DNA of 64,000 nt from JAGOEF01 sp964511665 (GTDB taxonomy: Bacteria; Bacteroidota; Bacteroidia; Bacteroidales; ML635J-15). A program made the translations under genes and the position numbers. The stretch's first letter is position 1. Each line of letters begins with the position of its first letter. The stretch lies in assembly GCA_964511665.1 (NCBI GenBank), contig CAZEHA010000007.1, positions 23,997 to 87,996 on the forward strand, in the 5' to 3' direction. A model generated the notes under the pieces. It was not told the DNA's origin. It worked only from the letters and a program-made list of their open reading frames with translations, and did no database searches. Below, piece by piece: positions 28,476 to 38,018 of the stretch.

Positions 28476-29282
28476 TTAACTTTCGAGAAACCAATTTTTT
28501 GGTAATACAATATGCTTTGCTGTAGTATTATCGAAATCAAGGGGATCGGGAAATAGTGTTTTAGGTATTTTCTCTGATATTCTATCGTTTCGAAAAAAGC
28601 TAAACTCGGCCAACACCGGTATTTCGATGCCCTTGTGTTTGTTTACACCATAGCAATTGTTTGGATGAATATGGACACAGGTGTGTGTTTTGAGTATTTT
28701 TTCGAAAGCTGCAGAAGCCAGTTTGAAAAAATCGCGATTCCATAACCTATCCAGATTGTGAAACTCTACAACAATAATACGAAATCGGCTTAACGAAGAT
28801 TGCGGAATATTGATAAAAGTGAAGTATTCGCAGCCCTCGATATCCATTTGCAGCATTAAATCATCATGTTGATTCAATTGAGCTGTTTTCAACCACTCTT
28901 CTATTTCAATAAAATCTTCATCATTAAAGTGACCTATAAACTTTTTTAGAAAATGATATTTTTCGGGAGAGAGTTTTATGTTTGGTTTCTCAACTGTTTT
29001 GTCGGCCATAAATATTTGCATTCCCAATCGGGCGCAATCTTCTTCAAATCCGCTGATGTTGCTTACCCCTGGCGAAAAGCAGGCTTTAATTCCGGCAAGG
29101 TCATCAGGCACAAGGTAGCCACCATCGCCATTAGGACCAAGACGAATGAGTTTTACGTTGGTGTTATATGGTTTTAAACTTTTAATTAACTGTTTTACGC
29201 TTTCAACATCAGATAAACGTTGGTAGTCGAACCCGAATAAAGCGAAAAGATACTGCACAATTCTTCGAAAAGGTTTTTTCAT
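28476..29282 (-). CDS. FkbM-type methyltransferase
   Basis: 268 residues. LIRLGPNGDGGYLVPDDL (about 45-62) is the characteristic opening of FkbM-domain proteins in glycan clusters. LMLQMDIEGCEYFTF (about 142-156) is the conserved acidic motif, and IIVVEFHNLDRLW follows. The family transfers methyl groups from S-adenosylmethionine to sugar or polyketide oxygen; here a sugar of the surface polysaccharide is the likely target. The gene is 18 bp downstream of the fucosyltransferase-like gene, in the same operon. Confidence 0.7.
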   Translation of the reverse strand: MKKPFRRIVQYLFALFGFDYQRLSDVESVKQLIKSLKPYNTNVKLIRLGPNGDGGYLVPDDLAGIKACFSPGVSNISGFEEDCARLGMQIFMADKTVEKPNIKLSPEKYHFLKKFIGHFNDEDFIEIEEWLKTAQLNQHDDLMLQMDIEGCEYFTFINIPQSSLSRFRIIVVEFHNLDRLWNRDFFKLASAAFEKILKTHTCVHIHPNNCYGVNKHKGIEIPVLAEFSFFRNDRISEKIPKTLFPDPLDFDNTTAKHIVLPKNWFLES

Positions 29283-29300
29283 ACTTTACAAATTTTTCCA

Positions 29301-30305
29301 CTAAAGACTATTCCAATCAAGCTGTTTTGCTGCATTATTATGCATATATGCTGAAACAATAGAAAACGATGAATTTCCCATATAATATAGATACTCGCAT
29401 TTCGACAGAAGCCACATATCAACAATGCTTTGTTCCAGCACCAATTCGGCATTATCCCAATTCTTTGTTTGTTGCGCATAATGATGAACTCCTCCAATAT
29501 TCACCTTGGGTAAAAATTTTTCGCAACAAAGAACTTTCGAAAAATTTGACCGAAATACCTCCTCAAACTTCTTATTATCGGTAGCAATAAAATATAAAAA
29601 CTCGTCGCCGAACTTGTCTTTTAAATACTTTAAGAGTGTGGCAATCTCATTCAGTGGTTTTTTATCGGTAGCGCGAATGTGCACACCTACCGATTTTTCG
29701 CCAAGTTGAAATTCAACTGCAAGTTTCTCAATTTTATTTTTCAAGAAATCAGAAATATCAATGAACTTAATAAATATATCCTTTTTCGAAATATGTGCCA
29801 TATCAGCATATACCACAACATCGTGATGGAGTTTCTCGGGAAGATAACGACCCTGCAGTATATCGTTTTTATCGTTGAGATGCAACAAGATGCTTAGGTC
29901 GTTGCGTTTGGGAGTTTTATTGTATTGCCAATAGCCATATATTTTGCAAAACCGACCGTTGGGAACCAGTCGTTTCGGAAATTTCGAAATCAGACCGGGA
30001 TGCACCGGAAGATAATGGTTGTATATATCTTCAAAAACAAAAGTACTGAATATTGATGGATACCACGATGCATTGGCTAAACCAACGATATCTGTTTTTT
30101 GTTTATGATATAATGGGTGTTTGCAAACGAAGTACTTTTCGAATACATCTACACCCGGTTTGGCAAACACACCATCGGCCCAGTCGACAATTAGCTTACG
30201 TTCGGTTTTTTCGCAATAATCGAGCGCTGCGGTAAGTACATGTAGGCGGTCGCCAATTCCGGCAGCTCCTTTTAGCAACAGATATTTATCCTTTTCCGTT
30301 TTCAC
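29301..30305 (-). CDS. Fucosyltransferase-like glycosyltransferase with HIRATDK motif
   Basis: 334 residues. GTG start overlaps the stop of the upstream asparagine-synthase-like gene (GTGA), implying translational coupling. GAAGIGDRLHVLTAAL (about 13-28) matches the Gly-rich N-terminal loop and VGVHIRATDK (about 206) the HxRxxDK donor-binding motif of the alpha-1,2/alpha-1,6-fucosyltransferase superfamily. LSKCEYLYYMGNSSFSIVSAYM is the C-terminal donor-binding region with the typical SSFS motif. Donor sugar and linkage are inferred only from the fold. Confidence 0.6.
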   Translation of the reverse strand: MKTEKDKYLLLKGAAGIGDRLHVLTAALDYCEKTERKLIVDWADGVFAKPGVDVFEKYFVCKHPLYHKQKTDIVGLANASWYPSIFSTFVFEDIYNHYLPVHPGLISKFPKRLVPNGRFCKIYGYWQYNKTPKRNDLSILLHLNDKNDILQGRYLPEKLHHDVVVYADMAHISKKDIFIKFIDISDFLKNKIEKLAVEFQLGEKSVGVHIRATDKKPLNEIATLLKYLKDKFGDEFLYFIATDNKKFEEVFRSNFSKVLCCEKFLPKVNIGGVHHYAQQTKNWDNAELVLEQSIVDMWLLSKCEYLYYMGNSSFSIVSAYMHNNAAKQLDWNSL

Positions 30306-32149
30306 TTTGTAATGTGGTTGTTTTGATGCGACGAAAACACCCTCGTATTTTCGAAAAACGCTCCTAGGTCAATTATTTCGAAATTTGAAATGTTAATTTC
30401 CTTTGAAAAGCATCCTGACTCAATCAGCAGTTGCTTGTAGTGCTGCACCATTTCTAATCCTCTGGAGGAATTCAGCCATTTGTCGTAAGGGGCCTGCGGA
30501 CTCATTTTATCGGTTCTCCAGCAAATTTCGGATGGTAATACCGATTCCATGCTTTTCCGGTGAATATACTTGGTAAAACCATTATGAATTTTAAATTCGG
30601 AAGGCAACGAAAATACAAATTCCACCAATTTGTGCGATAAAAAAGGGAGACGGATTTCTCTGGAGAATGCCATTGAACTGCGGTCGGCAAATCGCAACAG
30701 TTTTCCCATTCCATAAATGCAGGTATCGAAGCACAACGCACTGTTTAGTTGAGAGTAGGTATTAAAAGGGTTTTTAAAATTACTTTTACTCTCAATTAAT
30801 TCAGGGGTTACACCTTTATGAACTAACTGTTTTTTTCTGTTTGAACCAATAAACGAGTGCGAAGCCGAATTTGCAAGCGATTCTGCCAACAGTTTCGCAA
30901 CAGAACTGCGATATCCTGTGGTTTGGTAAATGTTGCTGTGCTCCGACCTGAAGTGCAGCGGACGGCGATATAATGTTTCTCTTAAAAATGTGTTGAAGTA
31001 TTTAAAATAGCCTGCCAGCACCTCATCGGCACCCTGACCATCGAGCAATACGGTAATGCCATGTTCGTATGCCAGTTTTTGCACCTGCCACAACACAAAC
31101 ACACTGGGGCCCAAAAAAGGTTCTTCCTGATGGTAAGCCAGTTTTTGTAAATTTTGCCAATAATCGTTTTCGTTTATATAAATCTGTTTCCACTCAATAT
31201 TCTGTAGCCCTTCAGATGCAATGCTCATGTATTTACCCTCGTCGTAGTCTGCATCATCGAAGCGAGCCGAAAAACAGAACTGCCGGGCATTGTTGTCTAA
31301 CTGAGCGTTCATAACACGAACAACGCTGCTCGAGTCGATACCCCCCGACAAGGAAGTCCCCACTGCCACATCAGAACGCTGTCGAAGCTTCACCGACTCA
31401 CTAAAAAGAAACTTGTATTGGTTGAGTGCGTCACTGAAATCTATCTTTCTGTTGATGTAATCGGGGCGCAATTGCCAGTATAACTTTTTCGTAATACCCT
31501 TGCGATTTAACACCAAGCAGCTTGCGGGCTCAAGAGAATGGATGTTTTTGTAGAAGGTTTCCGATTTCTCGTATGGGTTTTCAAGAGTCCAATGCAACAA
31601 ATAATTAAACACCATTGTATTATTTACTTCGCAGGGAATACCGGCCGCAAAAATGGCTTTCATTTCTGATGCAAAGTAAAACCCCTTGTCTTGGCTATAG
31701 TAGTAATAAAATGGTTTTTCGCCAAAACGGTCGCGTGCACAAAAAATTGTTTCGTTACGGTGATCGTAAATGGCAAAAGCAAACTGCCCGTCGAAGTGTT
31801 GCAACATATCTTCGCCATACACTTCGTAGGCTGTAAGAACCACTTCGGTGTCGCTTTGCGTAATAAACTGTATTCCTCGTTTAAGCAAGTCTTGCTTGAG
31901 TTCGATGTAATTAAATATTTCACCGTTAAACGTGATGGTGTATCTACCGGAATAGTGCATGGGTTGATTTGCATTGGCCGAAAGATCGATAATGCTCAGT
32001 CGGCGATGCCCAAGTCCCACATTCGAATTCTTGCTAATCCAGATACCCCCGGCATCGGGACCACGATGAACAAGAGTATCGCACATGCGCTGTATGTCGT
32101 GTTCATGAACTTTATTATTGAAATTTATAATTCCTGCAATGCCACACAT
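30302..32149 (-). CDS. asnB: Glutamine-dependent asparagine synthase family protein in polysaccharide locus
   Basis: 615 residues. The N-terminal class-II glutamine amidotransferase domain begins MCGIAGIINF with the nucleophile Cys2 exposed after Met removal, then the HRGPD motif. The synthase domain has the PP-loop SLSGGIDSSS (about 262-271). The family forms an amide by ATP-dependent adenylation and ammonia transfer. Copies within polysaccharide loci commonly amidate carboxylated sugars, so a role in decorating the glycan is as likely as free asparagine synthesis (inference). The start is 94 bp after the glycosyltransferase gene and the stop overlaps the next gene. Confidence 0.85.
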   Translation of the reverse strand: MCGIAGIINFNNKVHEHDIQRMCDTLVHRGPDAGGIWISKNSNVGLGHRRLSIIDLSANANQPMHYSGRYTITFNGEIFNYIELKQDLLKRGIQFITQSDTEVVLTAYEVYGEDMLQHFDGQFAFAIYDHRNETIFCARDRFGEKPFYYYYSQDKGFYFASEMKAIFAAGIPCEVNNTMVFNYLLHWTLENPYEKSETFYKNIHSLEPASCLVLNRKGITKKLYWQLRPDYINRKIDFSDALNQYKFLFSESVKLRQRSDVAVGTSLSGGIDSSSVVRVMNAQLDNNARQFCFSARFDDADYDEGKYMSIASEGLQNIEWKQIYINENDYWQNLQKLAYHQEEPFLGPSVFVLWQVQKLAYEHGITVLLDGQGADEVLAGYFKYFNTFLRETLYRRPLHFRSEHSNIYQTTGYRSSVAKLLAESLANSASHSFIGSNRKKQLVHKGVTPELIESKSNFKNPFNTYSQLNSALCFDTCIYGMGKLLRFADRSSMAFSREIRLPFLSHKLVEFVFSLPSEFKIHNGFTKYIHRKSMESVLPSEICWRTDKMSPQAPYDKWLNSSRGLEMVQHYKQLLIESGCFSKEINISNFEIIDLGAFFENTRVFSSHQNNHITK

Positions 32150-32243
32150 ACTTATTATTAATTACTAAAAATGATTTCCGCATACAATACAAACCTATTA
32201 AAAATCTGAATACCTCAAAAACCCGCAAACACAAATTATTATA

Positions 32244-33437
32244 TTATTTCGAAAGAACAAACTGTATATATTTATTCTTATTGGCATTGAAAGTATAAGC
32301 ATCGTGTATTGTTTTCCTTGCCCTATTACCAACTGATGGCAGTGTTTCTTTTGTGCGAATCACTTTTTCGATTACCTCATCCCAGGTGTTGCCGGGTTCT
32401 ACCAAAAATCCGTTAATACCATTTTCTATTATTAGCGAGTTAATCCCTATGCCTGAGGCAATTCCGGGGATACCAAGCCCCATGTACTGAATCAGTTTGA
32501 AACCGCATTTCCCTAACGATTCAATATTGTCGTGCAATGGCATGAGGCCTACATCGATTTTTTTTAGTAATTCTGTTTCATGACTCAGGCTCCATTTAAA
32601 AAACTGTAGCTCAAACGGGGTTTCCCACTTGGGTTCTGTGCCTGCAATTACGATAAGTTTTATGTTGTGATTTTCAGAAATACGTATTAAACTCGGTATA
32701 ATCGATTCAAGAAGATATAAATTGTTAATACCGCCGATCCATCCAAAAACAATGTGGTTGTTTTCGAAAAAATCTTTTTTGGGTTCAATCTCATCGTAAT
32801 TTACGCAAGTGGGTATGTAGCATATTGCTTCCTGATTCAATTGTGGATTGGCTGCCGTAATTAGTTTTGCCAAAAACGGAGAGCCTACAATGAATTTTCG
32901 ATATAATTTTAGCGTTGCATTAAACTTGTCGGGGTGTTCCAGCATAAGTTTCGCATACAAGCTTAATTTGCTTTTGGGTTGGTTTTTTGCATCAGCAATG
33001 TCATCGTCAAAATCGAGAATTACATGGCTGTGTATGGCAAGCAGGAACCTCTCCATAAACAAATTACCGTAATCGTTGGCTGCAAGCAATTCGCGACGGA
33101 CTATCACTGTTTCGTAGGTTAGCGAGCTTGCAATATGAGCAGCCTTTTTAAAATAAGAAAGACATAGAAAATAAAAATGTCCGGCATTGTCGAATCGCTC
33201 TCTATCAGAAATAACAGTTTTTACTGAAACTTTGATACCCAAACCCGATAATAATTCGGCCCATTTTTTCGAGCGGTATTGGTAACCTGCGTTTTCTTCG
33301 GGGAAATTTTCGAGATACAGAACACCCTTCTTTCTAACAACAATACGAACAACCAGCAATATGGGTAAGCTGATAAAAACCAAAAACATCACCAAATAAT
33401 TGGTTAAGAAGAGTAATATATTATGAATGGGTTTCAT
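32244..33437 (-). CDS. GT-B glycosyltransferase (family 4-like)
   Basis: 397 residues from the ATG at 33437; a TTG four codons earlier is also possible. An N-terminal hydrophobic segment (about residues 1-30) suggests membrane association. ENAGYQYRSKKWAELLSGLG is a sugar-acceptor-like N-terminal motif, FGWIGGINNLYLLESI (about 245) starts the donor domain, and the segment GLMPLHDNIESLGKCGFKLIQYMGLGIP holds the E(x7)E-like signature of GT4 enzymes. It overlaps the upstream GT2 gene by 17 bp. Donor and acceptor unknown. Confidence 0.75.
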   Translation of the reverse strand: MKPIHNILLFLTNYLVMFLVFISLPILLVVRIVVRKKGVLYLENFPEENAGYQYRSKKWAELLSGLGIKVSVKTVISDRERFDNAGHFYFLCLSYFKKAAHIASSLTYETVIVRRELLAANDYGNLFMERFLLAIHSHVILDFDDDIADAKNQPKSKLSLYAKLMLEHPDKFNATLKLYRKFIVGSPFLAKLITAANPQLNQEAICYIPTCVNYDEIEPKKDFFENNHIVFGWIGGINNLYLLESIIPSLIRISENHNIKLIVIAGTEPKWETPFELQFFKWSLSHETELLKKIDVGLMPLHDNIESLGKCGFKLIQYMGLGIPGIASGIGINSLIIENGINGFLVEPGNTWDEVIEKVIRTKETLPSVGNRARKTIHDAYTFNANKNKYIQFVLSK

Positions 33438-34440
33438 CAACAGATTCAATTAATCTAATAAAGCATTTATAAAAAAACACATTCACCAAACACGATGCAA
33501 AAGTATGAAGGTTGAATTTTCGTATTTTAAATAAATGGCATAACAACATTCGGGCAAATTTTCTCGACAAGAAAGCATCCCTACCTTTGGCGTGCAGAAA
33601 TCTCAACTGATTCAGCGATTCGGTGATGCCATTGTTAAAACTCTTTCGGCACTCGTCAACGTCAGAAAAATCGGCGAGCAGCATTCTATTGGTATGAAGG
33701 AATTTGGTGTATAAAACGATTTCTTTTTCGGTTGAGCTCTTCCTGGTAGTCCACACACCCTGATTGTGAATGCGATAAACAGCCATGATATCGGGCATAT
33801 AACAAATATTGCCAGCCCTGGCGTTAAATAAATGGAGGATAAAATCTCCGAAAGGAGCTTCTAAATATTTATCGTGTAATACAGAAAACTTAGTTTTAAG
33901 AAACACCACGCTTGGGGTAGAAATGAAATTGCCGTTAGCCAGATTGCTCAATGTGAAGTATTTTATTTCGTCCCATTGCCACAAAACACTTCGATTTCCA
34001 TCTTCTTCCTCGGCAAAAACATTATGGCAACACATCGAAAAATTCGCATTATTCTCTAAGAAGTGAACCTGTTTTTGAAGTTTTTCAGGGTCAATCCAGT
34101 AGTCGTCGCCTTCGCATATTGCGATGTATTTGCTGTTGCACGCTTTCAGTGTTGAAAAAAAATTCTGCATCATTCCCATGTTTCTATCGTGCAGCAACAG
34201 TTTAAATTTGCCGGGATATTTTGCTGCAAACTCTAAAACAATTGCCCTTGTGCCATCGGAACTGCAGTCGTCGCCTATTACTATTTCGAAGGGGAAGTCG
34301 GTTTTTTGCATCAAAATTGAACGCAGAGCCTGTTCAATGAATTTCTCATGATTGTAAGTAATCATCAATACACTAAGCCGCAATTCATTTGCTTCATCTG
34401 TATTATTCAGATTCAAAGTATTCGAAATAGCATCCGTCAT
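33421..34440 (-). CDS. Family 2 glycosyltransferase
   Basis: 339 residues. GT-A fold signatures: LSVLMITYNHEKFIEQALRS (about 22-41), IVIGDDCSSDGTR (about 54-66) with the Asp-Asp pair for nucleotide binding, and CEGDDYW (about 109-115) as the metal-binding DxD-like site. The WQWDEIKYFT segment follows. Inverting transfer from a nucleotide sugar is expected. It is cytoplasmic, with no membrane anchor beyond weak C-terminal hydrophobicity. It lies 44 bp after the aminotransferase gene. Confidence 0.85.
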   Translation of the reverse strand: MTDAISNTLNLNNTDEANELRLSVLMITYNHEKFIEQALRSILMQKTDFPFEIVIGDDCSSDGTRAIVLEFAAKYPGKFKLLLHDRNMGMMQNFFSTLKACNSKYIAICEGDDYWIDPEKLQKQVHFLENNANFSMCCHNVFAEEEDGNRSVLWQWDEIKYFTLSNLANGNFISTPSVVFLKTKFSVLHDKYLEAPFGDFILHLFNARAGNICYMPDIMAVYRIHNQGVWTTRKSSTEKEIVLYTKFLHTNRMLLADFSDVDECRKSFNNGITESLNQLRFLHAKGRDAFLSRKFARMLLCHLFKIRKFNLHTFASCLVNVFFYKCFIRLIESVDETHS

Positions 34441-34484
34441 TAATTACAGCGTAAAAGAAAATTCACATATTGCTTTTGTTACCA

Positions 34485-35621
34485 TCAATTTTTCCCTTTT
34501 AACGTATTTCTACATTGCAGTATAATCTCACATATTCTATCGACTGATTCGGGCTGTAGCCCCGGGTATATGGGCAAACATAAAACTTCTTCGGTTATTT
34601 TATTTGCATTTTTCAGGTTTTCACGAGCGGCAGAATCTATGTGTTCATAGCTGGGCAAATTACTGATAAGCGGGTAGAAATAACGTCGGGCATATATTTC
34701 GTGATTTTTTAAGGCATTATAGACATCGTCGCGCGAACAACCAAATTCATCCCGATTAATAAAAACGGGGAAATAGGAATAATTATACTCAGTATGTTTG
34801 TTGTACTGAATGTGTCTCAATCCAGAAATATGTTGAAGACGTTGTATATAGCGATGTGTAATCTGTTTCCTTTCTTCTACATATTTCTCGAAATACTTCA
34901 ACTGCAACAAGCCCATGCATGCCTGAATTTCGTTCATTTTACCATTGATGCCGACTCCAACAATAGTAAGCTCATCGGCAAAACCGAAGTTTTTAAGATA
35001 ATCTATTTTGGTTTTCTGTTCTGCCGAATGCGAAACAATTGCTCCTCCTTCGAAAGTATGGAATGCTTTGGTAGCGTGAAAACTTAACACCGTAAGGTCG
35101 CCACAATTCAATATGCTGAAACCGTTTTGTTTAACCCTGAACGCATGTGCTGCATCGTAAATAACTTTTAACTTATGTTTATCGGCAATTTTCTGAAGTG
35201 ATTCGGTATCGCACGGGATGCCATACACATGCACCGGTAAAATGGCAGAAGTATTTTCGGTAATCAGTCTTTCTACCGATTCAGGGTCGATATTGCATGT
35301 ATGGCTATCGATATCGGCAAAAACAGGATTCAATCCATTCCACTTTATTGCGTGGGAGGTAGCAACAAAACTATAGGGTGTGGTAATAATTTCACCTTTC
35401 AGGTCGAGTGCCTGTAAGGCTGTAATTAGTGCAATGGTTCCGTTCGAAAACAATGAAATGTAATCGACGTCTAAAAAATCGCGCAAACTGTTTTCAAACT
35501 CAATGTGAAAAGGGCCATTATTGGTTAACCATCCCGATTCCCACATTTGCTCGAGATATGCTTCGAACTCCTCCAGTGGCGGCAATGCCGGTTTGGTAAC
35601 ATATATCTTTTTATTTATCAT
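34485..35621 (-). CDS. DegT/DnrJ/EryC1-family sugar aminotransferase
   Basis: 378 residues. PLP-dependent enzyme acting on nucleotide-linked keto sugars. The PLP lysine is in SFHATKAFHTFEGG (about 184-197), and IYDAAHAF holds the PLP-ring Asp. The N-terminal WLTNNGPFHIEFE and SNGTIAL motifs are typical of the VioA/FdtB/WecE group. It makes an amino-deoxy sugar, probably for the surface polysaccharide. No dehydratase or epimerase partner is in the window, so precursors must come from elsewhere. The start overlaps the flippase stop by 11 bp. Confidence 0.88.
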   Translation of the reverse strand: MINKKIYVTKPALPPLEEFEAYLEQMWESGWLTNNGPFHIEFENSLRDFLDVDYISLFSNGTIALITALQALDLKGEIITTPYSFVATSHAIKWNGLNPVFADIDSHTCNIDPESVERLITENTSAILPVHVYGIPCDTESLQKIADKHKLKVIYDAAHAFRVKQNGFSILNCGDLTVLSFHATKAFHTFEGGAIVSHSAEQKTKIDYLKNFGFADELTIVGVGINGKMNEIQACMGLLQLKYFEKYVEERKQITHRYIQRLQHISGLRHIQYNKHTEYNYSYFPVFINRDEFGCSRDDVYNALKNHEIYARRYFYPLISNLPSYEHIDSAARENLKNANKITEEVLCLPIYPGLQPESVDRICEIILQCRNTLKGKN

Positions 35622-37083
35622 AGAAGCGGTGTATTAATCGGGCCCCAACATTTTTCCAGGTTATTTGCTCCAGAACGTATAATAGCCCCTGTGCTTTGAA
35701 CATAAGCATGCTGGCAATAAACAGCAGGCAGAAAACACTGCCACTGATAACTAAGTGCAATACGTACGACGATTCAAGAAACATAAATGCAAATTTGCAT
35801 ATAACAGTAATTACAAAAGTACTTAAAATATAAATAACACTTCGGTTAATAAACCACATCGATGAAACTTTCATATCGTTCGAAGCAAACCCTATATTCA
35901 GCAGCACCGAAAGTGCATTTGCAATAATGAAGCCTATTAAAAACCCTTCGATACCAAAATAGAAGCCAATAACAAAGTTTACACTCAGTATCAGTTTTTT
36001 ATAAATTTCGAGTCGCAGAAATGCTTTAGAGTTTCCCATTGCCACAATTACGTTAACCAATACGGCACTAACGGGATACGCATATGCACTTAGCATTGTC
36101 AACTCAAAAAACGGAACTGCAGGTAGCCATTTGCTCGAAAACAAGAGGATAATGCAATCGCCACCAACAATGTAAAACAGACCGGTAATAAAAAACGATA
36201 TAAGACAAATAAAGTGAAACGATTTACTTACAATTTGTTTTACTCTTTCGATGTCGTTTTGCACCGAACTTAAAGCCGGTAAAAATACGGCCATGAGACT
36301 TCCCGAAGCATTGTTCACAATGATGTTGGATGTCGATTTTGCCCGATAATACTGACCCAGAGTAGACGCTGGAAACAGTTTTCCGATAATCAATGCATCA
36401 AGGTTTGTGTACAAGGCATTCAGTACTCCGGAAAGGAACATTCTGAAACCAAATCCCCATAGTTCTTTAAGTGCTTTCCACGAGAAATACAGTTTTGGTC
36501 TCCATTTTTCAAGCAGATACAGCAAAAGATTTGATAATACAGCAAATAATAAACTCTGGGCAACAAGACTCCATACGCCAAATCCGGCAAAAGCCATTGC
36601 AATGCCCAAAGCTCCGCTAAAAAAAGCTGAGCCAAGCTGAGCCTTTACCGGCACGTCGAATTTCATTTCTTTGTGCAACTTAGCCGAAATAACCCTTCCA
36701 AAAGCATTAATAAGGAAAATCAGCGACATAACTCGTGTAATATCTTTAATATCAGCGTTTTCGTAAAATACCGCCAATGGTGCTGCAGCAAAAAACAAAA
36801 TAATGGTAAATAAAATTCCGGTTGCCAGATTGAACCAAAATACACTGCCATAATGCTCGTCGCGAATATTGGCTTTTTGCACTAAGGCAACACTTAACCC
36901 TAAATCGAGAAATATATTCGAAAATGCAATTATCACATTTACCATTGCCAGCAAACCAAAATCGGCGGGGCTTAGCAAGCGGGCAAGGAAAATAGAAACA
37001 ATAAAAGCAACCAGCTGACCTGCAATTTTTCCACTGAAATCCCAGTAGAATGCTTTAAAACTTTTCTTTTGCAGACTCTCCAA
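35611..37083 (-). CDS. Polysaccharide flippase (MOP superfamily, WzxC-like)
   Basis: 490 residues with about 12-14 hydrophobic segments. The N-terminus (KSFKAFYWDFSGKIAGQLVAFIVSIFLARLLSPADFGLLAM) is the standard opening of Wzx/RfbX-type transporters. It moves lipid-linked repeat units across the inner membrane. The apparent start is TTG at 37083; no ATG lies in frame just upstream. It is the first gene of the minus-strand glycan operon, next to the A/T-rich divergent region. Confidence 0.88.
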   Translation of the reverse strand: MESLQKKSFKAFYWDFSGKIAGQLVAFIVSIFLARLLSPADFGLLAMVNVIIAFSNIFLDLGLSVALVQKANIRDEHYGSVFWFNLATGILFTIILFFAAAPLAVFYENADIKDITRVMSLIFLINAFGRVISAKLHKEMKFDVPVKAQLGSAFFSGALGIAMAFAGFGVWSLVAQSLLFAVLSNLLLYLLEKWRPKLYFSWKALKELWGFGFRMFLSGVLNALYTNLDALIIGKLFPASTLGQYYRAKSTSNIIVNNASGSLMAVFLPALSSVQNDIERVKQIVSKSFHFICLISFFITGLFYIVGGDCIILLFSSKWLPAVPFFELTMLSAYAYPVSAVLVNVIVAMGNSKAFLRLEIYKKLILSVNFVIGFYFGIEGFLIGFIIANALSVLLNIGFASNDMKVSSMWFINRSVIYILSTFVITVICKFAFMFLESSYVLHLVISGSVFCLLFIASMLMFKAQGLLYVLEQITWKNVGARLIHRFYDK

Positions 37084-37411
37084 TGCTTTTTTATTTAAAT
37101 GCCTAAATTATAAAAAATGTTCATTTGTTTTCGATTACTGATTCAAATTTCGCCATACATACAAAAACAAGAGTTTTTCTCCCCCTTGTTTTCAAACAAT
37201 TCCGATGTTTTTCTCATGATATTTTTCGAATAAACCTTTGTGGAACCAAATATTTGAAGAGAAGAAAACGTACTTTTATGCTTGTATTATTTTGAATTTT
37301 TAAGACATAGGTATAAATGTATTATCTTTGAATTATCTCTTAATATGAATACCAATACAATTGTGTAAAATAATATAATAAAAATTAGCGATACGGTAAA
37401 TTTAAAATAAT
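37084..37411. other. Divergent intergenic region between flippase and acyltransferase genes
   Basis: 328 bp, strongly A/T-rich, with no convincing ORF or RNA gene. It contains a TATCTTTG -7 box on the plus strand at 37323 and probably the promoter of the glycan operon on the minus strand, which I could not place. Confidence 0.6.
37323..37330 (+). promoter_or_regulatory. -7 box for the hexapeptide acyltransferase gene
   Basis: TATCTTTG matches TAnnTTTG and lies 81 bp before the ATG. The nearest TTTG (37291-37294) is 28 bp upstream, longer than the usual 19-21. Confidence 0.4.
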
Positions 37412-37963
37412 ATGACATCATTTTACAGTGAACAAGAATTAAAGGAACTTGGGTTAAAATCTTACGGGCAACGAGTTCTCATAAGCCGTAAAAGCAGTTT
37501 CTATTCACCCGAAACCATTATTATCGGCGATAATGTAAGAATTGATGATTTCTGCATTGTTTCGGGCAATATCAGTATTGGTTCTCACATTCACATATCG
37601 GCATATTGTGCATTATATGGAGCGCACGGAATTTTTATGCACGATTATACCGGTTTGTCAGCCCGCTGTACCATTTATAGTAGTATGGATGATTTTTCGG
37701 GAAACTTTTTGGTTGGGCCTATTCATCCTTCCGAAAAAACCAATCCCACCGGCGGACCGGTAGTTGTACAAAAATACGCACACATAGGAACGGGATGTAC
37801 CATTTTCCCTAATATCACTATAGCAGAAGGGGCGGTAGTGGGAGCAAATTCGTTGGTAAACAACAATATCGAAGCCTGGAAAATATTTTGCGGCATACCG
37901 GCAAAGTATCTGAAAGACCGCAGCAAGAATTTGCTGCATTTGATAGTTGATTCAAGTATGTAG
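37412..37963 (+). CDS. Hexapeptide-repeat O/N-acyltransferase
   Basis: 183 residues forming a left-handed beta-helix: many imperfect [LIV]-G-x4 hexapeptides (IIIGDNVRIDDFCIV, ISIGSHIHISAYCALYG) and the terminal AHIGTGCTIFPNITIAEGAVVGANSLV followed by GIPAKYL, the standard end of WbbJ/galactoside-acetyltransferase enzymes. HIHISAYCALYG holds the region where catalytic His residues usually lie. It probably acetylates a sugar or an aminosugar; the DegT-type aminotransferase across the divergent region could supply an amino group (inference). Confidence 0.85.
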   Translation: MTSFYSEQELKELGLKSYGQRVLISRKSSFYSPETIIIGDNVRIDDFCIVSGNISIGSHIHISAYCALYGAHGIFMHDYTGLSARCTIYSSMDDFSGNFLVGPIHPSEKTNPTGGPVVVQKYAHIGTGCTIFPNITIAEGAVVGANSLVNNNIEAWKIFCGIPAKYLKDRSKNLLHLIVDSSM

Positions 37964-38018
37964 ATTAATAAAACTCAAGTGTTTTAATTTATTTATTTTT
38001 GTATAAATATCTCGAAAT

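Noticed and set aside
30302..32149. AsnB as a stand-alone housekeeping asparagine synthetase
   Set aside because: It overlaps the glycosyltransferase-like gene and sits inside the glycan locus; a glycan-modifying role is at least as likely, though not proven.
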